Positions 45,601 to 52,189 of a DNA stretch of 52,189 nt are shown here, piece by piece (position 1 is the first letter of the stretch; the number at the start of each line of letters is the position of its first letter). The stretch is taken from NCBI GenBank assembly GCA_017555805.1, contig JAFZFR010000040.1, positions 1 through 52,189 on the forward strand, given 5' to 3'. Under the pieces are notes generated by a model. It was not told where the DNA came from, did not search any database, and saw only the letters and a list, made by a program, of their open reading frames with translations. This stretch comes from Alistipes sp. (GTDB lineage Bacteria; Bacteroidota; Bacteroidia; Bacteroidales; Rikenellaceae). A program made the position numbers and the translations under genes.

Positions 45601-45930
45601 CAGAATCTCGTCGAGTTTCTGCTCAATCTTATCGTCAATGCGCTTCTTTGTTGTCTCGATATCCTTTGAGATCTTCTCCTTCTCCGAGAGTGATGTGTTA
45701 GAGAGTTCCAACTTCGCCTTCTGCTCCACGATGTGAGCCTCGTCAGCGGCGATGAACTCTGCAATCTGCTGCATCAGAGCGGCACTGCGTGCACGCAACT
45801 CATCGTTCGAGAGACGCTCAATAGAAGGATATACCTCCTTGATCTTCTGCACATAAGGCTCAATCTGCTTGCGATCCTTATCTGCTTTCGATCCGAAAAA
45901 GAATTTGATAATGTTGCTTAATATATCCAT
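42637..45930 (-). CDS. secA: Preprotein translocase ATPase SecA
   Basis: SecA drives unfolded proteins through the SecYEG channel. The 1097-residue protein has DEAD motor domain 1 with Walker [15 protein letters not shown] and Walker [21 protein letters not shown], the preprotein cross-linking domain, motor domain 2 with [12 protein letters not shown], the helical wing and scaffold, and a C-terminal zinc SEC-C motif ([14 protein letters not shown]). It is longer than E. coli SecA (901), as usual in Bacteroidota, because of insertions in the first motor domain and in the later half. It has its own strong promoter. Confidence 0.98.
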   Translation of the reverse strand: MDILSNIIKFFFGSKADKDRKQIEPYVQKIKEVYPSIERLSNDELRARSAALMQQIAEFIAADEAHIVEQKAKLELSNTSLSEKEKISKDIETTKKRIDDKIEQKLDEILPEAFAIMKDTARRFTQNEVVEVTANDFDRNLAAHKDFVTIEGDKALYATHWTAGGNDIKWEMVHYDVQLFGGVVLHKGKIAEMATGEGKTLVATLPVFLNALARKGVHVVTVNDYLARRDSEWMGPMYEFHGLSVDCIDKHQPNSEARRKAYLADITFGTNNEYGFDYLRDNMASSPKDLVQRKHHYAIVDEVDSVLIDDARTPLIISGPVPKGDDQMFENYRPSIEHLYNLQKNFVTSLVAEARKLFAEGKPEEGGILLYRAHKGLPKYKPIIKFLSEQGIKVQFQKTENVYMQDNNRRMHEITDDLYFVIDEKMNSVELTDKGHEVLSKYFNEERFFVLPDIGSEVAELEKSGLTPEEKAQKKDEIINDYSIKSERVHTVNQLLKAYSMFEKDVEYVVMDNKVKIVDEQTGRILDGRRYSDGLHQAIEAKERVKVEAATQTFATITLQNYFRMYHKLAGMTGTAETEASEFWNIYKLDVVVIPTNRPVVRDDREDLVYKTMREKYNAVIEEIVRLVEAKRPVLVGTTSVEISELLSRMLKLRGIKHNVLNAKQHQLEAQIVAEAGRVGQVTIATNMAGRGTDIKLSPEAKAAGGLAIIGTERHESRRVDRQLRGRAGRQGDPGSSQFFVSLEDNLMRLFGSERIAAIMDRMGIEEGEVIQASIMTNAIERAQKKVEENHFGVRKRLLEYDDVMNSQREVIYTRRRHALYGEQIEIDLNNIMYDYAEGFVREHDGVDYENATYDLIREVALQPSFDEATYNSAKPAQLVEMIVEDMRTLFARRQKAVADTVRTTMEAIYKDNEHQMDRVIHFPITDGHLGFHVPVELQRCKDTDGAEIYKAFSKIVLFTTIDDAWREHLREMDELRQSVQNATYEQKDPLLIYKLESYNLFAKMLEKVNRDALAVLNKSYIPTRENNPQSVQQERRQQAKVDVNKLQASRMAAAAAAGQGEKSKPAPIKVEKKVGRNDLCPCGSGKKYKHCHGKNM

Positions 45931-45969
45931 TTTGTCTTGCTTTATATTTCTTGAAAAATTTTCATCCTA

Positions 45970-46000
45970 CAAAGATAGGGATTTCTTTCTAATTTTCAAA
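45970..46000 (-). promoter_or_regulatory. secA promoter
   Basis: On the minus strand, TTTG (46000-45997), 19-bp spacer, TATCTTTG (45977-45970), both boxes exact; the ATG lies 39 nt further. Confidence 0.82.
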
Positions 46001-46019
46001 ATATTACGCCCCGCTTTTC

Positions 46020-46985
46020 TTATTCCCCGTGCAGTTGCTTCTCCTCGATAGTAGCCATTATCTGTCTGCCCACGATACACTCCTCGCATCGCTGGTGGCG
46101 GCAATACTCAAACGAGAGTTGCAGTAGAGCCTGACTATCGAATGCCGTTTGCGCTATCGGGCCATAACTTTTCCACTGCGCGATGATGGAATTGCTCTCG
46201 GCGGGAAGGTCCTCGAGCATCGATATTGCGCGGTTGCGAAGGGTGTCGTTGTTGATGTAGTCGCCGTAGGCATATTGCATCTGCGCCACGAGATTTATCG
46301 CCAGAAGGTCGGTCTTGGTGCGGCCTATGCGCTTGGCTATGCTCTGCTGCTTGGTGGATGCGGGTGTGTAGTGATTTAGCCAGTAAGGCAATGATTCACA
46401 ACTGAATAACTTATTGACATCCTCGCCCGTGCGGCACGCCAGCATACGGTCCATAATGTCGCTGGTGTGGGTCAGTAGGGTGGCAATCTGCGAGAGTCGC
46501 AGGATAGGGTGGTTGTTGGGGTAAATCTTTGTGATTTTCCACTCCTCGGGCTCCATTGGCTCGATGGAGTATTTGGCTGCGAGGTAGGCGAAGTTGCGCT
46601 TCAGGTTGAGGATATACTCATCGTGAGGGTACAAATCCAGAAGACCCGATGCGCCAATCAGCATCGCCTCGATGTTTTGCGGCACCATCCTCTCGCGCAG
46701 AATCATTGCGTATGCCACGCGGCGCGACAGGGTGTCGAATGCCTGCTTGTTATCCACGCCGCCCATAGTGCGGAGCAGCATAATGTAGAATGTCTGCTGC
46801 CAGTTCTGCTCGCTCTCGAGGAATATCTGCTTGATGTCGCCATACTTGCGGTTGAGGCGCTCGAAACTCAAGGTGTTGTAGATGGCCAGGCGCTGCAGCG
46901 TCCCTATCTTATGCAAAAAACCGCCACAGCCGAAGTACGATGCCCCGGCTTTCAGACGGTTTATATGACGCTTCATCTCGTCCAT
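46020..46985 (-). CDS. DUF2851-family protein, short form
   Basis: The 321-residue protein matches the middle and C-terminal parts of the DUF2851 family: NWQQTFYIMLLRTMGG, NIEAMLIGASGLLDLY, a WKITKIYPNNHPILRLSQIA segment and a Cys-containing end (CRHQRCEECIVGRQI). DUF2851 proteins are common in Bacteroidota and usually longer by roughly 100 residues at the N-terminus. An in-frame stop lies 15 nt upstream, so this copy begins where it appears to. No function is known. It is the last gene of the ABC-F to SufE string, and no terminator is visible before the secA promoter. Confidence 0.75.
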   Translation of the reverse strand: MDEMKRHINRLKAGASYFGCGGFLHKIGTLQRLAIYNTLSFERLNRKYGDIKQIFLESEQNWQQTFYIMLLRTMGGVDNKQAFDTLSRRVAYAMILRERMVPQNIEAMLIGASGLLDLYPHDEYILNLKRNFAYLAAKYSIEPMEPEEWKITKIYPNNHPILRLSQIATLLTHTSDIMDRMLACRTGEDVNKLFSCESLPYWLNHYTPASTKQQSIAKRIGRTKTDLLAINLVAQMQYAYGDYINNDTLRNRAISMLEDLPAESNSIIAQWKSYGPIAQTAFDSQALLQLSFEYCRHQRCEECIVGRQIMATIEEKQLHGE

Positions 46986-46997
46986 ACTTTTCCCTGA

Positions 46998-47318
46998 TTA
47001 GAGGAGATTGAGTTCCAGCAGAGCCTCCTCGCTCATCATCGAACGATCCCAGGGTGGGTCGAATGTGAGGATGATGTTCACCTCGTTCACGCCGTTAATC
47101 TTCTTCACCTGCGTGTTGATGTCCTCGATGAGCATATCCGCCATCGGGCAGTTTGGCGCGGTGAGGGTCATACGGATGTTTGCCACGCCCTCGGGGTCGT
47201 AGTCAATCTCGTAGATAAGTCCCAGGTCGTAGATGTTTACGGGAATCTCTGGGTCGTATATGTTTTTGAGTGTCAGCACGATGTCGTGCTCCACGCGTAA
47301 AATATCTTCGGGTGTCAT
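46998..47318 (-). CDS. SufT/MIP18-type (DUF59) Fe-S assembly factor
   Basis: The 106-residue protein is a single DUF59 domain, with the marks TLKNIYDPEIPVNIYDLGLIY, RMTLTAPNCPMADMLIEDI with the conserved Cys, and VNIILTFDPPWDRSMMSEEA. Such proteins help mature Fe-S proteins together with the SUF system. It starts 9 nt after sufE, which supports that role and makes PaaD-like phenylacetate function unlikely. Confidence 0.92.
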   Translation of the reverse strand: MTPEDILRVEHDIVLTLKNIYDPEIPVNIYDLGLIYEIDYDPEGVANIRMTLTAPNCPMADMLIEDINTQVKKINGVNEVNIILTFDPPWDRSMMSEEALLELNLL

Positions 47319-47327
47319 TTCTGCGTT

Positions 47328-47747
47328 TTATGCTTGACGGGATGTGAGCGCCAGGGCGTACATCTTCATCTGTTTAATCATTGCGATGAGTCCATTGCTG
47401 CGTGTTGGTGAGAGGTTTTCACCCAGACCGATAGCGTCAATGAAGTAGAGGTCGAGATCGACAATCTCCTGCGGTGTGCGACCATTCATCACGCGGATGA
47501 GCAGTGCGATGATGCCCTTGGTGATGATGGCGTCGCTGTCGGCAGCGTAGAAAATCTTGCCATCCTCCACTCGCGCATCAACCCACACGCGCGACTGGCA
47601 ACCCTTGATGACATACTGCTCGGTGCGGTGCTCGTCGGCAATGGCGGGCAGTGAGTCGCTCAACTCGATGAGGTAGTCGTACTTGTCCAGCCACTCGTCA
47701 AAGACTGCGAACTCCTCGATAATCTCTTCCTGAATAGTATCTTTCAT
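47328..47747 (-). CDS. sufE: Cysteine desulfurase activator SufE
   Basis: SufE takes persulfide sulfur from SufS and hands it to the SufBCD scaffold. The 139-residue product has the acceptor Cys50 in VIKGCQSRVWVD and the family segment ITKGIIALLIRVMNGRTPQEI. SufB, C, D and S are not in this window and must be elsewhere. It lies 12 nt after the phosphatase-like gene. Confidence 0.95.
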   Translation of the reverse strand: MKDTIQEEIIEEFAVFDEWLDKYDYLIELSDSLPAIADEHRTEQYVIKGCQSRVWVDARVEDGKIFYAADSDAIITKGIIALLIRVMNGRTPQEIVDLDLYFIDAIGLGENLSPTRSNGLIAMIKQMKMYALALTSRQA

Positions 47748-47759
47748 AGTTTCAATGCG

Positions 47760-49385
47760 TTAAAAAATATCCAATACCTCGCCCTCGGCAGCCGATGGGG
47801 TGCTCACGCCCAGCATATGCGCCTGCGTAGCCGCCAGCGAGGTTATATCGACCTTCTCGGTGCGTCGCGCCGCAGCCAAGCCGCCACCATAGATAATCAG
47901 CGGCACATGGGTGTCGTAACGATACATCGAGCCCGACATCGAGCGGATGTTGTTCTGCTCGGTAATCCAGCCGGGCATAAGGTTTATTATCACATCGCCC
48001 GAACGGCGGGGGTAGAATCCATTTTGCACCTTGCGACCATAGCCGCTACCGAAGTAACTGCTACGCAGAGCCTCTGCCGAGAGTGCGTGAGCCACGCCGC
48101 GCAACTGCATCACGAATGTCGCTACATCGTACTGCATATCGGCAATCGAAAGACCCTTGTCGTAGATGAGGTTGTGGTTGAGGTAGATAGCGTTGTCAAT
48201 CACGCCCAGCACCCAGTCGCCGTTGCCGTGCTGTGCACCGATGAAGGCGTTGGTGATAACCTCTGCCTGACGCACATTGAAGCGCTCCAACTCCTTGCCC
48301 TGGGCGTTGTACGCGGGGCTTGAGCCGTGGTCGGAGGTGAGTGTGATGATGATGTCGCGTGGGTCGGTCACCTGTGCCAAGGTGAATGTAAGGAACTCCT
48401 CAAGGTCGCGGTCAAGGCGGTAGAGCATATCCTCATACTCGATTGACTCCACACCATAGCGGCCGCTGATGAGGCGTGGCGTGTCAAGCACGATGTTGAG
48501 CACATCGACCTGCTCGTCGCTACCCATATCGTTCTTTGCGATGGTCTGCTTGGCGAAGGCGAGGATGGCGGTGTTGCCCGCTGGGGTGTAGCACATCTGC
48601 TCATAGACATCTATCAGGTTGCCCGTAGCCAGTGGCGCAGTGTCCTCCAGGCAGTTGATGCGCTTGTTGGGGCTATCCTTGGCTACATTTATGCTGATAA
48701 CCTGCGAATTAACATACTTGTCGATGTCAAACAGAGGTGTCCAACTCTTGATGATAAAGTCCTCGTTGCTGTCGTTTCGGTTGTAGTCCAGAATCCAGCG
48801 TGGGAGTTCTTTGGTGTAGTATGACGATGTTGTCCAGTCGCTCTGCAAGTTCTCCATCCAGTACGCCTCGCCCGCGTGACCCGCCATAACGATGGCTGAA
48901 AGGGGCTCAACGGCTATGGTGCGGATGATGCTCTGGTCGTTGGACTCTACTACGGCGTCGCTGATGGTCTCGGCGTGGAGTTGGCGGGGCGAGTAGTTGC
49001 CCGAGCCGCTACTGTAATTCACGCTCTGCTCCTTGCTGTCGTCGATGAGGTTCACCTGCTTGTTGCCCACATAGTCAAACCAGCGGTCCGACACTACGCC
49101 GTGCACCGATGGCTGCGCTCCCGTTGAGATTGTAGCCAACGAGACGGGTGTTGTGGTCTGCATATAGTCGTAGGATGCGTTTGTGAACCATACGCCCTCG
49201 TTCTTCAGACGCGCAAAACCTCCGTTTGTGAAGTTTGCGGCGTAGCGGTTGAGGTCGTTGGCGTGCATCGAACTCACCACGATGTTCACCATCAGGCGTG
49301 GCTTGCTCGCAGGCTCCTGCGCTGATGCAGTGTAAGTCGTTAAGAGAACGACAATTAGAGTGATATATCTGAATATTCTTGCCAT
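47760..49385 (-). CDS. Periplasmic alkaline phosphatase-superfamily protein (PafA-like), altered metal site
   Basis: From the ATG at 49385 the product is 541 residues with a signal peptide (MARIFRYITLIVVLLTTYTASAQ). It resembles PafA-type phosphatases of Bacteroidota: NRYAANFTNGGFARLKNEGV, the nucleophile region TTTPVSLATISTGAQPSVHGV with Thr79, the metal pair in TSDHGSSP, and YDTHVPLIIYGGG. Where such enzymes have a metal-binding Asp in VVDQM, this one has VVSSM (Ser38), and the usual GH after the nucleophile reads SL. It may use metal differently or have lost activity. Natural substrate unknown. It is cotranscribed with GSCFA upstream and sufE downstream. Confidence 0.8.
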   Translation of the reverse strand: MARIFRYITLIVVLLTTYTASAQEPASKPRLMVNIVVSSMHANDLNRYAANFTNGGFARLKNEGVWFTNASYDYMQTTTPVSLATISTGAQPSVHGVVSDRWFDYVGNKQVNLIDDSKEQSVNYSSGSGNYSPRQLHAETISDAVVESNDQSIIRTIAVEPLSAIVMAGHAGEAYWMENLQSDWTTSSYYTKELPRWILDYNRNDSNEDFIIKSWTPLFDIDKYVNSQVISINVAKDSPNKRINCLEDTAPLATGNLIDVYEQMCYTPAGNTAILAFAKQTIAKNDMGSDEQVDVLNIVLDTPRLISGRYGVESIEYEDMLYRLDRDLEEFLTFTLAQVTDPRDIIITLTSDHGSSPAYNAQGKELERFNVRQAEVITNAFIGAQHGNGDWVLGVIDNAIYLNHNLIYDKGLSIADMQYDVATFVMQLRGVAHALSAEALRSSYFGSGYGRKVQNGFYPRRSGDVIINLMPGWITEQNNIRSMSGSMYRYDTHVPLIIYGGGLAAARRTEKVDITSLAATQAHMLGVSTPSAAEGEVLDIF

Positions 49386-49405
49386 AGCGGTAAATGTTGT
49401 GAATG

Positions 49406-49413
49406 CAAAATTA
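49406..49413 (-). promoter_or_regulatory. Possible internal promoter of the phosphatase-like gene
   Basis: The minus strand reads TAATTTTG (TAnnTTTG), 20 nt before the ATG at 49385, inside the gap after the GSCFA gene. The nearest TTTG is 23 bp away, longer than usual. Confidence 0.35.
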
Positions 49414-49422
49414 CTATAAAAT

Positions 49423-50394
49423 TTATAAATGTGCGACAAAAGACTCTTTTTCCTCGCTGAAATCGAGTGTGGGGTAGTGTCGCAGAATATCCTCAATCTC
49501 GCCCAGTTGCTTGCGGCAGAAGAGTTTGTGGCTCTCTGACTGTGAGTCGAATGGGCGGTGTGATGCCGCGCGCGAAATCTTCTCCAGGCGCTTGATTAAC
49601 TCCAGCGTCTCGGCGGAAAATGCCACTTGTGAAAACCTCTGCCAGATGTAGTCAATCGCCAGTGGCGAGGGGTGAACCATATCCTCGGCATAGAAGCGGT
49701 AGTCGCGCAGTTCATCGTTCATAATCTCAAACGAGGGGAAGTATGAAGCGTTCTCCGTGCGCCCAATTATCTCGGCAATCGCTACGCGCAAGGTCGCCTT
49801 GCTCAATGAGTTCTGCTCCAGACCATCGCCCAGGTGGCGGATGGGACTAACGGTGAAAATCACGCGCTTACCCTTTAGCGCGGTGTTCATCAACTCGCTC
49901 CAGCGCGTGGCAATATCCTCTGCGGAAAGCATCGTGCGCTGAAAGAGCGACTGCGGCTGCTTGTGGCAGTTGGCAACAACGGTGCCACTCTCCCCAAGGC
50001 GATAGACCCACGCCGTACCGAAGGTGATGATGATGGTGTCCGCCTGCTTAAGTGCCTCTGCGCCCTTTGAGAGTGCCGACTGCATCGCGTTGAGAGCCTG
50101 CTGCTTGTCGGCGGCAGAGAATGAGGAGTGGAAATCGTAACTGAACCAGTGGCCATTAGCGTGGTGCAGTTCCTCCTCCGCAATGCCCCTGCCCGATACC
50201 ATTCGCTCGATGGATGCGGCGATGGATTCGGGGTTGAAAAGTATGCCTGTGGGCGAGGATGTGGTGTGGAATTTCGCACACTTCAGGCGCTCTGCCATAT
50301 TCTGGGCAAAGCACGACCCGATGGAGAAGATTTTGGCGCAGTGGTCAATCTTCTCGGCGAAGGGGTTAATTGCTATGTGCGTAAAAAATTCCAT
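49423..50394 (-). CDS. GSCFA-domain protein
   Basis: The 323-residue protein shows the name-giving motif IGSCFAQNMAERL (about residues 26-38), then SFFSAADKQQALNA-like helices and IIITFGTAWVYR, with FTVSPIRHLGDGLEQNSLSKATLR further on. GSCFA belongs to the SGNH/GDSL hydrolase-like fold; Ser-Gly-Asn-His blocks can be traced (GSC, the TFGTAW block, SPIRH). It may be an esterase or acyltransferase of the cell envelope, but no substrate is known. It begins 1 nt after the ABC-F gene. Confidence 0.87.
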   Translation of the reverse strand: MEFFTHIAINPFAEKIDHCAKIFSIGSCFAQNMAERLKCAKFHTTSSPTGILFNPESIAASIERMVSGRGIAEEELHHANGHWFSYDFHSSFSAADKQQALNAMQSALSKGAEALKQADTIIITFGTAWVYRLGESGTVVANCHKQPQSLFQRTMLSAEDIATRWSELMNTALKGKRVIFTVSPIRHLGDGLEQNSLSKATLRVAIAEIIGRTENASYFPSFEIMNDELRDYRFYAEDMVHPSPLAIDYIWQRFSQVAFSAETLELIKRLEKISRAASHRPFDSQSESHKLFCRKQLGEIEDILRHYPTLDFSEEKESFVAHL

Positions 50395-50395
50395 C

Positions 50396-52189
50396 CTAAA
50401 TCTCGCTTAACTCCAACCAACGCATCTCCTTCTCCTCCAATGAGTTGATTATATCTGCAATCTTTGCGGCTGTGGAGGTTAGTTCCTCGTGCGAGAGCGT
50501 GCCCGACGAGAGCAGAGCCTCCAACTCGCCTTTCTCCTGCTCCAGCGCAGGAATATCCTTTTCCAACTGCTCCAACTCGCGCTGCTCCTTGAACGAAAGT
50601 TTGTGGCGCGAAGGTGTGGCGCTGGTCTGTGGTTTCGTGTTCTTTTGTGCCTTCTCGGCGGCGATGCGTGCCTCACGCGCCTGCTCTGCCTCCTGCTCCT
50701 TGATATATTCGCGGTACTCGCTGTACTGACCCACAAAGTCCTTCACCGCACCGCCCTCACGGAAGATGAAGAGGTGATCGACGGTCTTGTCAAGGAAGTA
50801 GCGGTCGTGCGATACAATCAGCAGACATCCCTTAAACGATGAGAGATACTCCTCCAGTACATTCAGCGTGAGGATGTCGAGGTCGTTTGTCGGCTCATCG
50901 AGAATCAGGAAGTTGGGGTTACGCATCAGCACTGTGAGCAGATAGAGTCGGCGCTGCTCGCCACCGCTCAAAATCTCCACGCGCTTGTTGAGTGTTTCGG
51001 GCGGGAAGAGAAAGCGGTTGAGCATCGAGGTTGCCGATATGCTGTGTCCGTCGGCGGTGGTGACTGTCTCGGCGATGTCGTGTACGATGTCGAAGACGGT
51101 CTGACCAGACTTGAAGTTGATTCCGCTCTGGCGGTAGTAACCGATGCGGAGTGTCTCGCCGCGCTCGATTGTGCCGCTGTCGGGCAGAAGCGCACCTGTC
51201 ATCAGGTTGAGGAAGGTACTCTTGCCCACGCCGTTCTTGCCCACGATGCCCACGCGCTCGAAGCGTGAGAACTTATAGGAAAATCTGTCGAGCATTCTGC
51301 GCTCGCCGAAGTTGAGCGTAACATCCTCGCAGTCAATAATCTTACCACCCAAGCGTGATGTCGCAACATTGATTGACATCTCTGCGCGTGAAAGCGATAC
51401 CGAGGCGCGGTCCTTCAGGTCGTAGAAGGCATTTATGCGGTAACGCGCCTTGCCCGTACGCGCTTGTGGGGTGCTTCGTATCCACTCCAACTCGCGACGC
51501 AGCAGGTTGCGTGCCTTGTCGATGTTTGCCTGCATATTTGTGTAGCGCTCCTCGCGCTTTTCGAGGAATGTGGCGTAGTTGCCTCGGTAGGCTATGAGTT
51601 CGCCCCTGTCCAACTCGAAGATAGTGTTGCAGACCCTATCCAGAAAGTAACGGTCGTGAGTCACCATCAGCAGCGTGCAACGCGACTTTTGGAGATGACC
51701 CTCGAGGTATTCGATAACATCAATGTCGAGGTGGTTTGTCGGCTCGTCCATAATAAGGAAATCGGCCTCCTGCAACAACATCAGCGCAATGGCCGCGCGC
51801 TTCGCCTCACCACCCGACAACTCGCCCATAGGCTGGTCGAGTCGCGAAAGTTTCATCGACGATAGCACCTGCTTCACCCTCTGCTCGGCGCTCCAGCCAT
51901 CTACGGCATCCATCGCCGCCATAGCCTGCGCTATGCGCTGCTCGTCGCCCGAGTCGATAGCATCCTGATAGCGCTTGATGACCTCGTAGGTGTTGCCCAT
52001 ACGGGAATATACTTCATCGAAGAGTGTGTTGGTGGGGTTGAAGTCGCAAGTCTGGTCGAGGAAGGCTACCTTGATATCCTTCATAAACTTAATCTCGCCA
52101 CCTCTGTCCGACGAGTCCAATCCCGCAAGAATTTTCAGTAGAGAACTCTTTCCCGTGCCGTTGGGTGCGATGAGGGCAATCTTATCACC
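50396..52189 (-). CDS. ABC-F family ATPase, 5' end cut off by the window
   Basis: The frame runs off the right edge; the visible 598 residues start just before the first Walker A motif (APNGTGKSSLL). There are two ABC domains: signature LSGGEAKRAAIA and Walker B LIMDEPTNHLD in the first, Walker A GKNGVGKSTFL, signature LSGGEQRRLYL and LILDEPTNDLD in the second. There are no membrane helices. The C-terminus is a coiled coil (about the last 90 residues), as in Uup-type proteins. ABC-F proteins act on the ribosome; this one is more likely a housekeeping Uup-like factor than a drug-resistance protein, which is inference from operon context. Confidence 0.93.
   Translation of the reverse strand, partial: GDKIALIAPNGTGKSSLLKILAGLDSSDRGGEIKFMKDIKVAFLDQTCDFNPTNTLFDEVYSRMGNTYEVIKRYQDAIDSGDEQRIAQAMAAMDAVDGWSAEQRVKQVLSSMKLSRLDQPMGELSGGEAKRAAIALMLLQEADFLIMDEPTNHLDIDVIEYLEGHLQKSRCTLLMVTHDRYFLDRVCNTIFELDRGELIAYRGNYATFLEKREERYTNMQANIDKARNLLRRELEWIRSTPQARTGKARYRINAFYDLKDRASVSLSRAEMSINVATSRLGGKIIDCEDVTLNFGERRMLDRFSYKFSRFERVGIVGKNGVGKSTFLNLMTGALLPDSGTIERGETLRIGYYRQSGINFKSGQTVFDIVHDIAETVTTADGHSISATSMLNRFLFPPETLNKRVEILSGGEQRRLYLLTVLMRNPNFLILDEPTNDLDILTLNVLEEYLSSFKGCLLIVSHDRYFLDKTVDHLFIFREGGAVKDFVGQYSEYREYIKEQEAEQAREARIAAEKAQKNTKPQTSATPSRHKLSFKEQRELEQLEKDIPALEQEKGELEALLSSGTLSHEELTSTAAKIADIINSLEEKEMRWLELSEI

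Noticed and set aside
1-52189. CRISPR array, prophage, integrative element or toxin-antitoxin pair
   Set aside because: No regularly spaced repeats, no Cas, integrase, transposase or phage genes, and no sharp composition break apart from the codon-biased highly expressed genes.

Overview
The window looks like chromosomal DNA of a member of the Bacteroidota, most likely order Bacteroidales; a Rikenellaceae/Alistipes-like gut organism is my guess and is not proven. The reasons are a SusC/SusD outer-membrane pair, a second TonB-type barrel protein, families typical of this phylum (DUF2851, GSCFA, a NagB-LmbE fusion, the Bacteroidota type of KARI), a general lack of Shine-Dalgarno sites, and more than a dozen promoters of the phylum's own type (TTTG or TTG, 19-20 bp, TAnnTTTG). 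I see no phage, transposon, integron, CRISPR, tRNA or rRNA. The region is dense core genome with strong hairpin terminators between units.

Layout. 1-4416: end of a secreted beta-propeller gene, aspS, tadA, and a highly expressed secreted TPR protein. 4485-9361 (minus): an outer-membrane barrel protein followed by malQ. 9498-15026 (minus): sugar catabolism, namely a NagB-LmbE fusion, nagB and deoD, then rbsK with a GRP-family sugar permease under their own promoter. 15287-17436 (plus): a periplasmic glycerophosphodiesterase and a divergent NCS2 permease. 17646-22486 (plus): an isolated susC-susD operon. 22691-34511 (minus): a small YccF membrane protein and a nine-gene branched-chain amino acid operon, ilvD-ilvB-ilvN-ilvC-leuA-leuC-leuD-leuB-ilvA. 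34865-37360 (plus): a DUF2148 Fe-S protein, luxS, a Pfs-like nucleosidase and a ZIP transporter. 37393-40357 (minus): an M23 lipoprotein, a YhbP-like flavin-fold protein, ispD and a small membrane protein. 40446-42104 (plus): lpxK and ssb. 42161-52189 (minus): an ABC-F protein (cut by the window end), GSCFA, an alkaline phosphatase-like protein, SufE, a SufT-type protein, DUF2851, secA and a dCMP deaminase.

The most notable find is the roughly 205-nt leader of the ilv-leu operon. It encodes an 18-residue peptide, MLSNLSIIINLNLVVLRR, in which 10 residues are Leu, Ile or Val. The RNA after it can fold into three mutually exclusive hairpins (1:2 pause, 2:3 antiterminator, 3:4 terminator), and the terminator ends 13 nt before the ilvD start. 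This is the full logic of ribosome-stalling transcription attenuation, controlling nearly all of isoleucine, valine and leucine synthesis in one transcript.

Other points worth a look are paralogues that have lost expected catalytic or binding residues (the NagB half of the NagB-LmbE fusion, the NCS2 permease, the alkaline phosphatase-like protein), a structured intergenic stretch after susD, a canonical Shine-Dalgarno before susD in a genome that mostly lacks them, and promoters packed into the terminator of the preceding unit.
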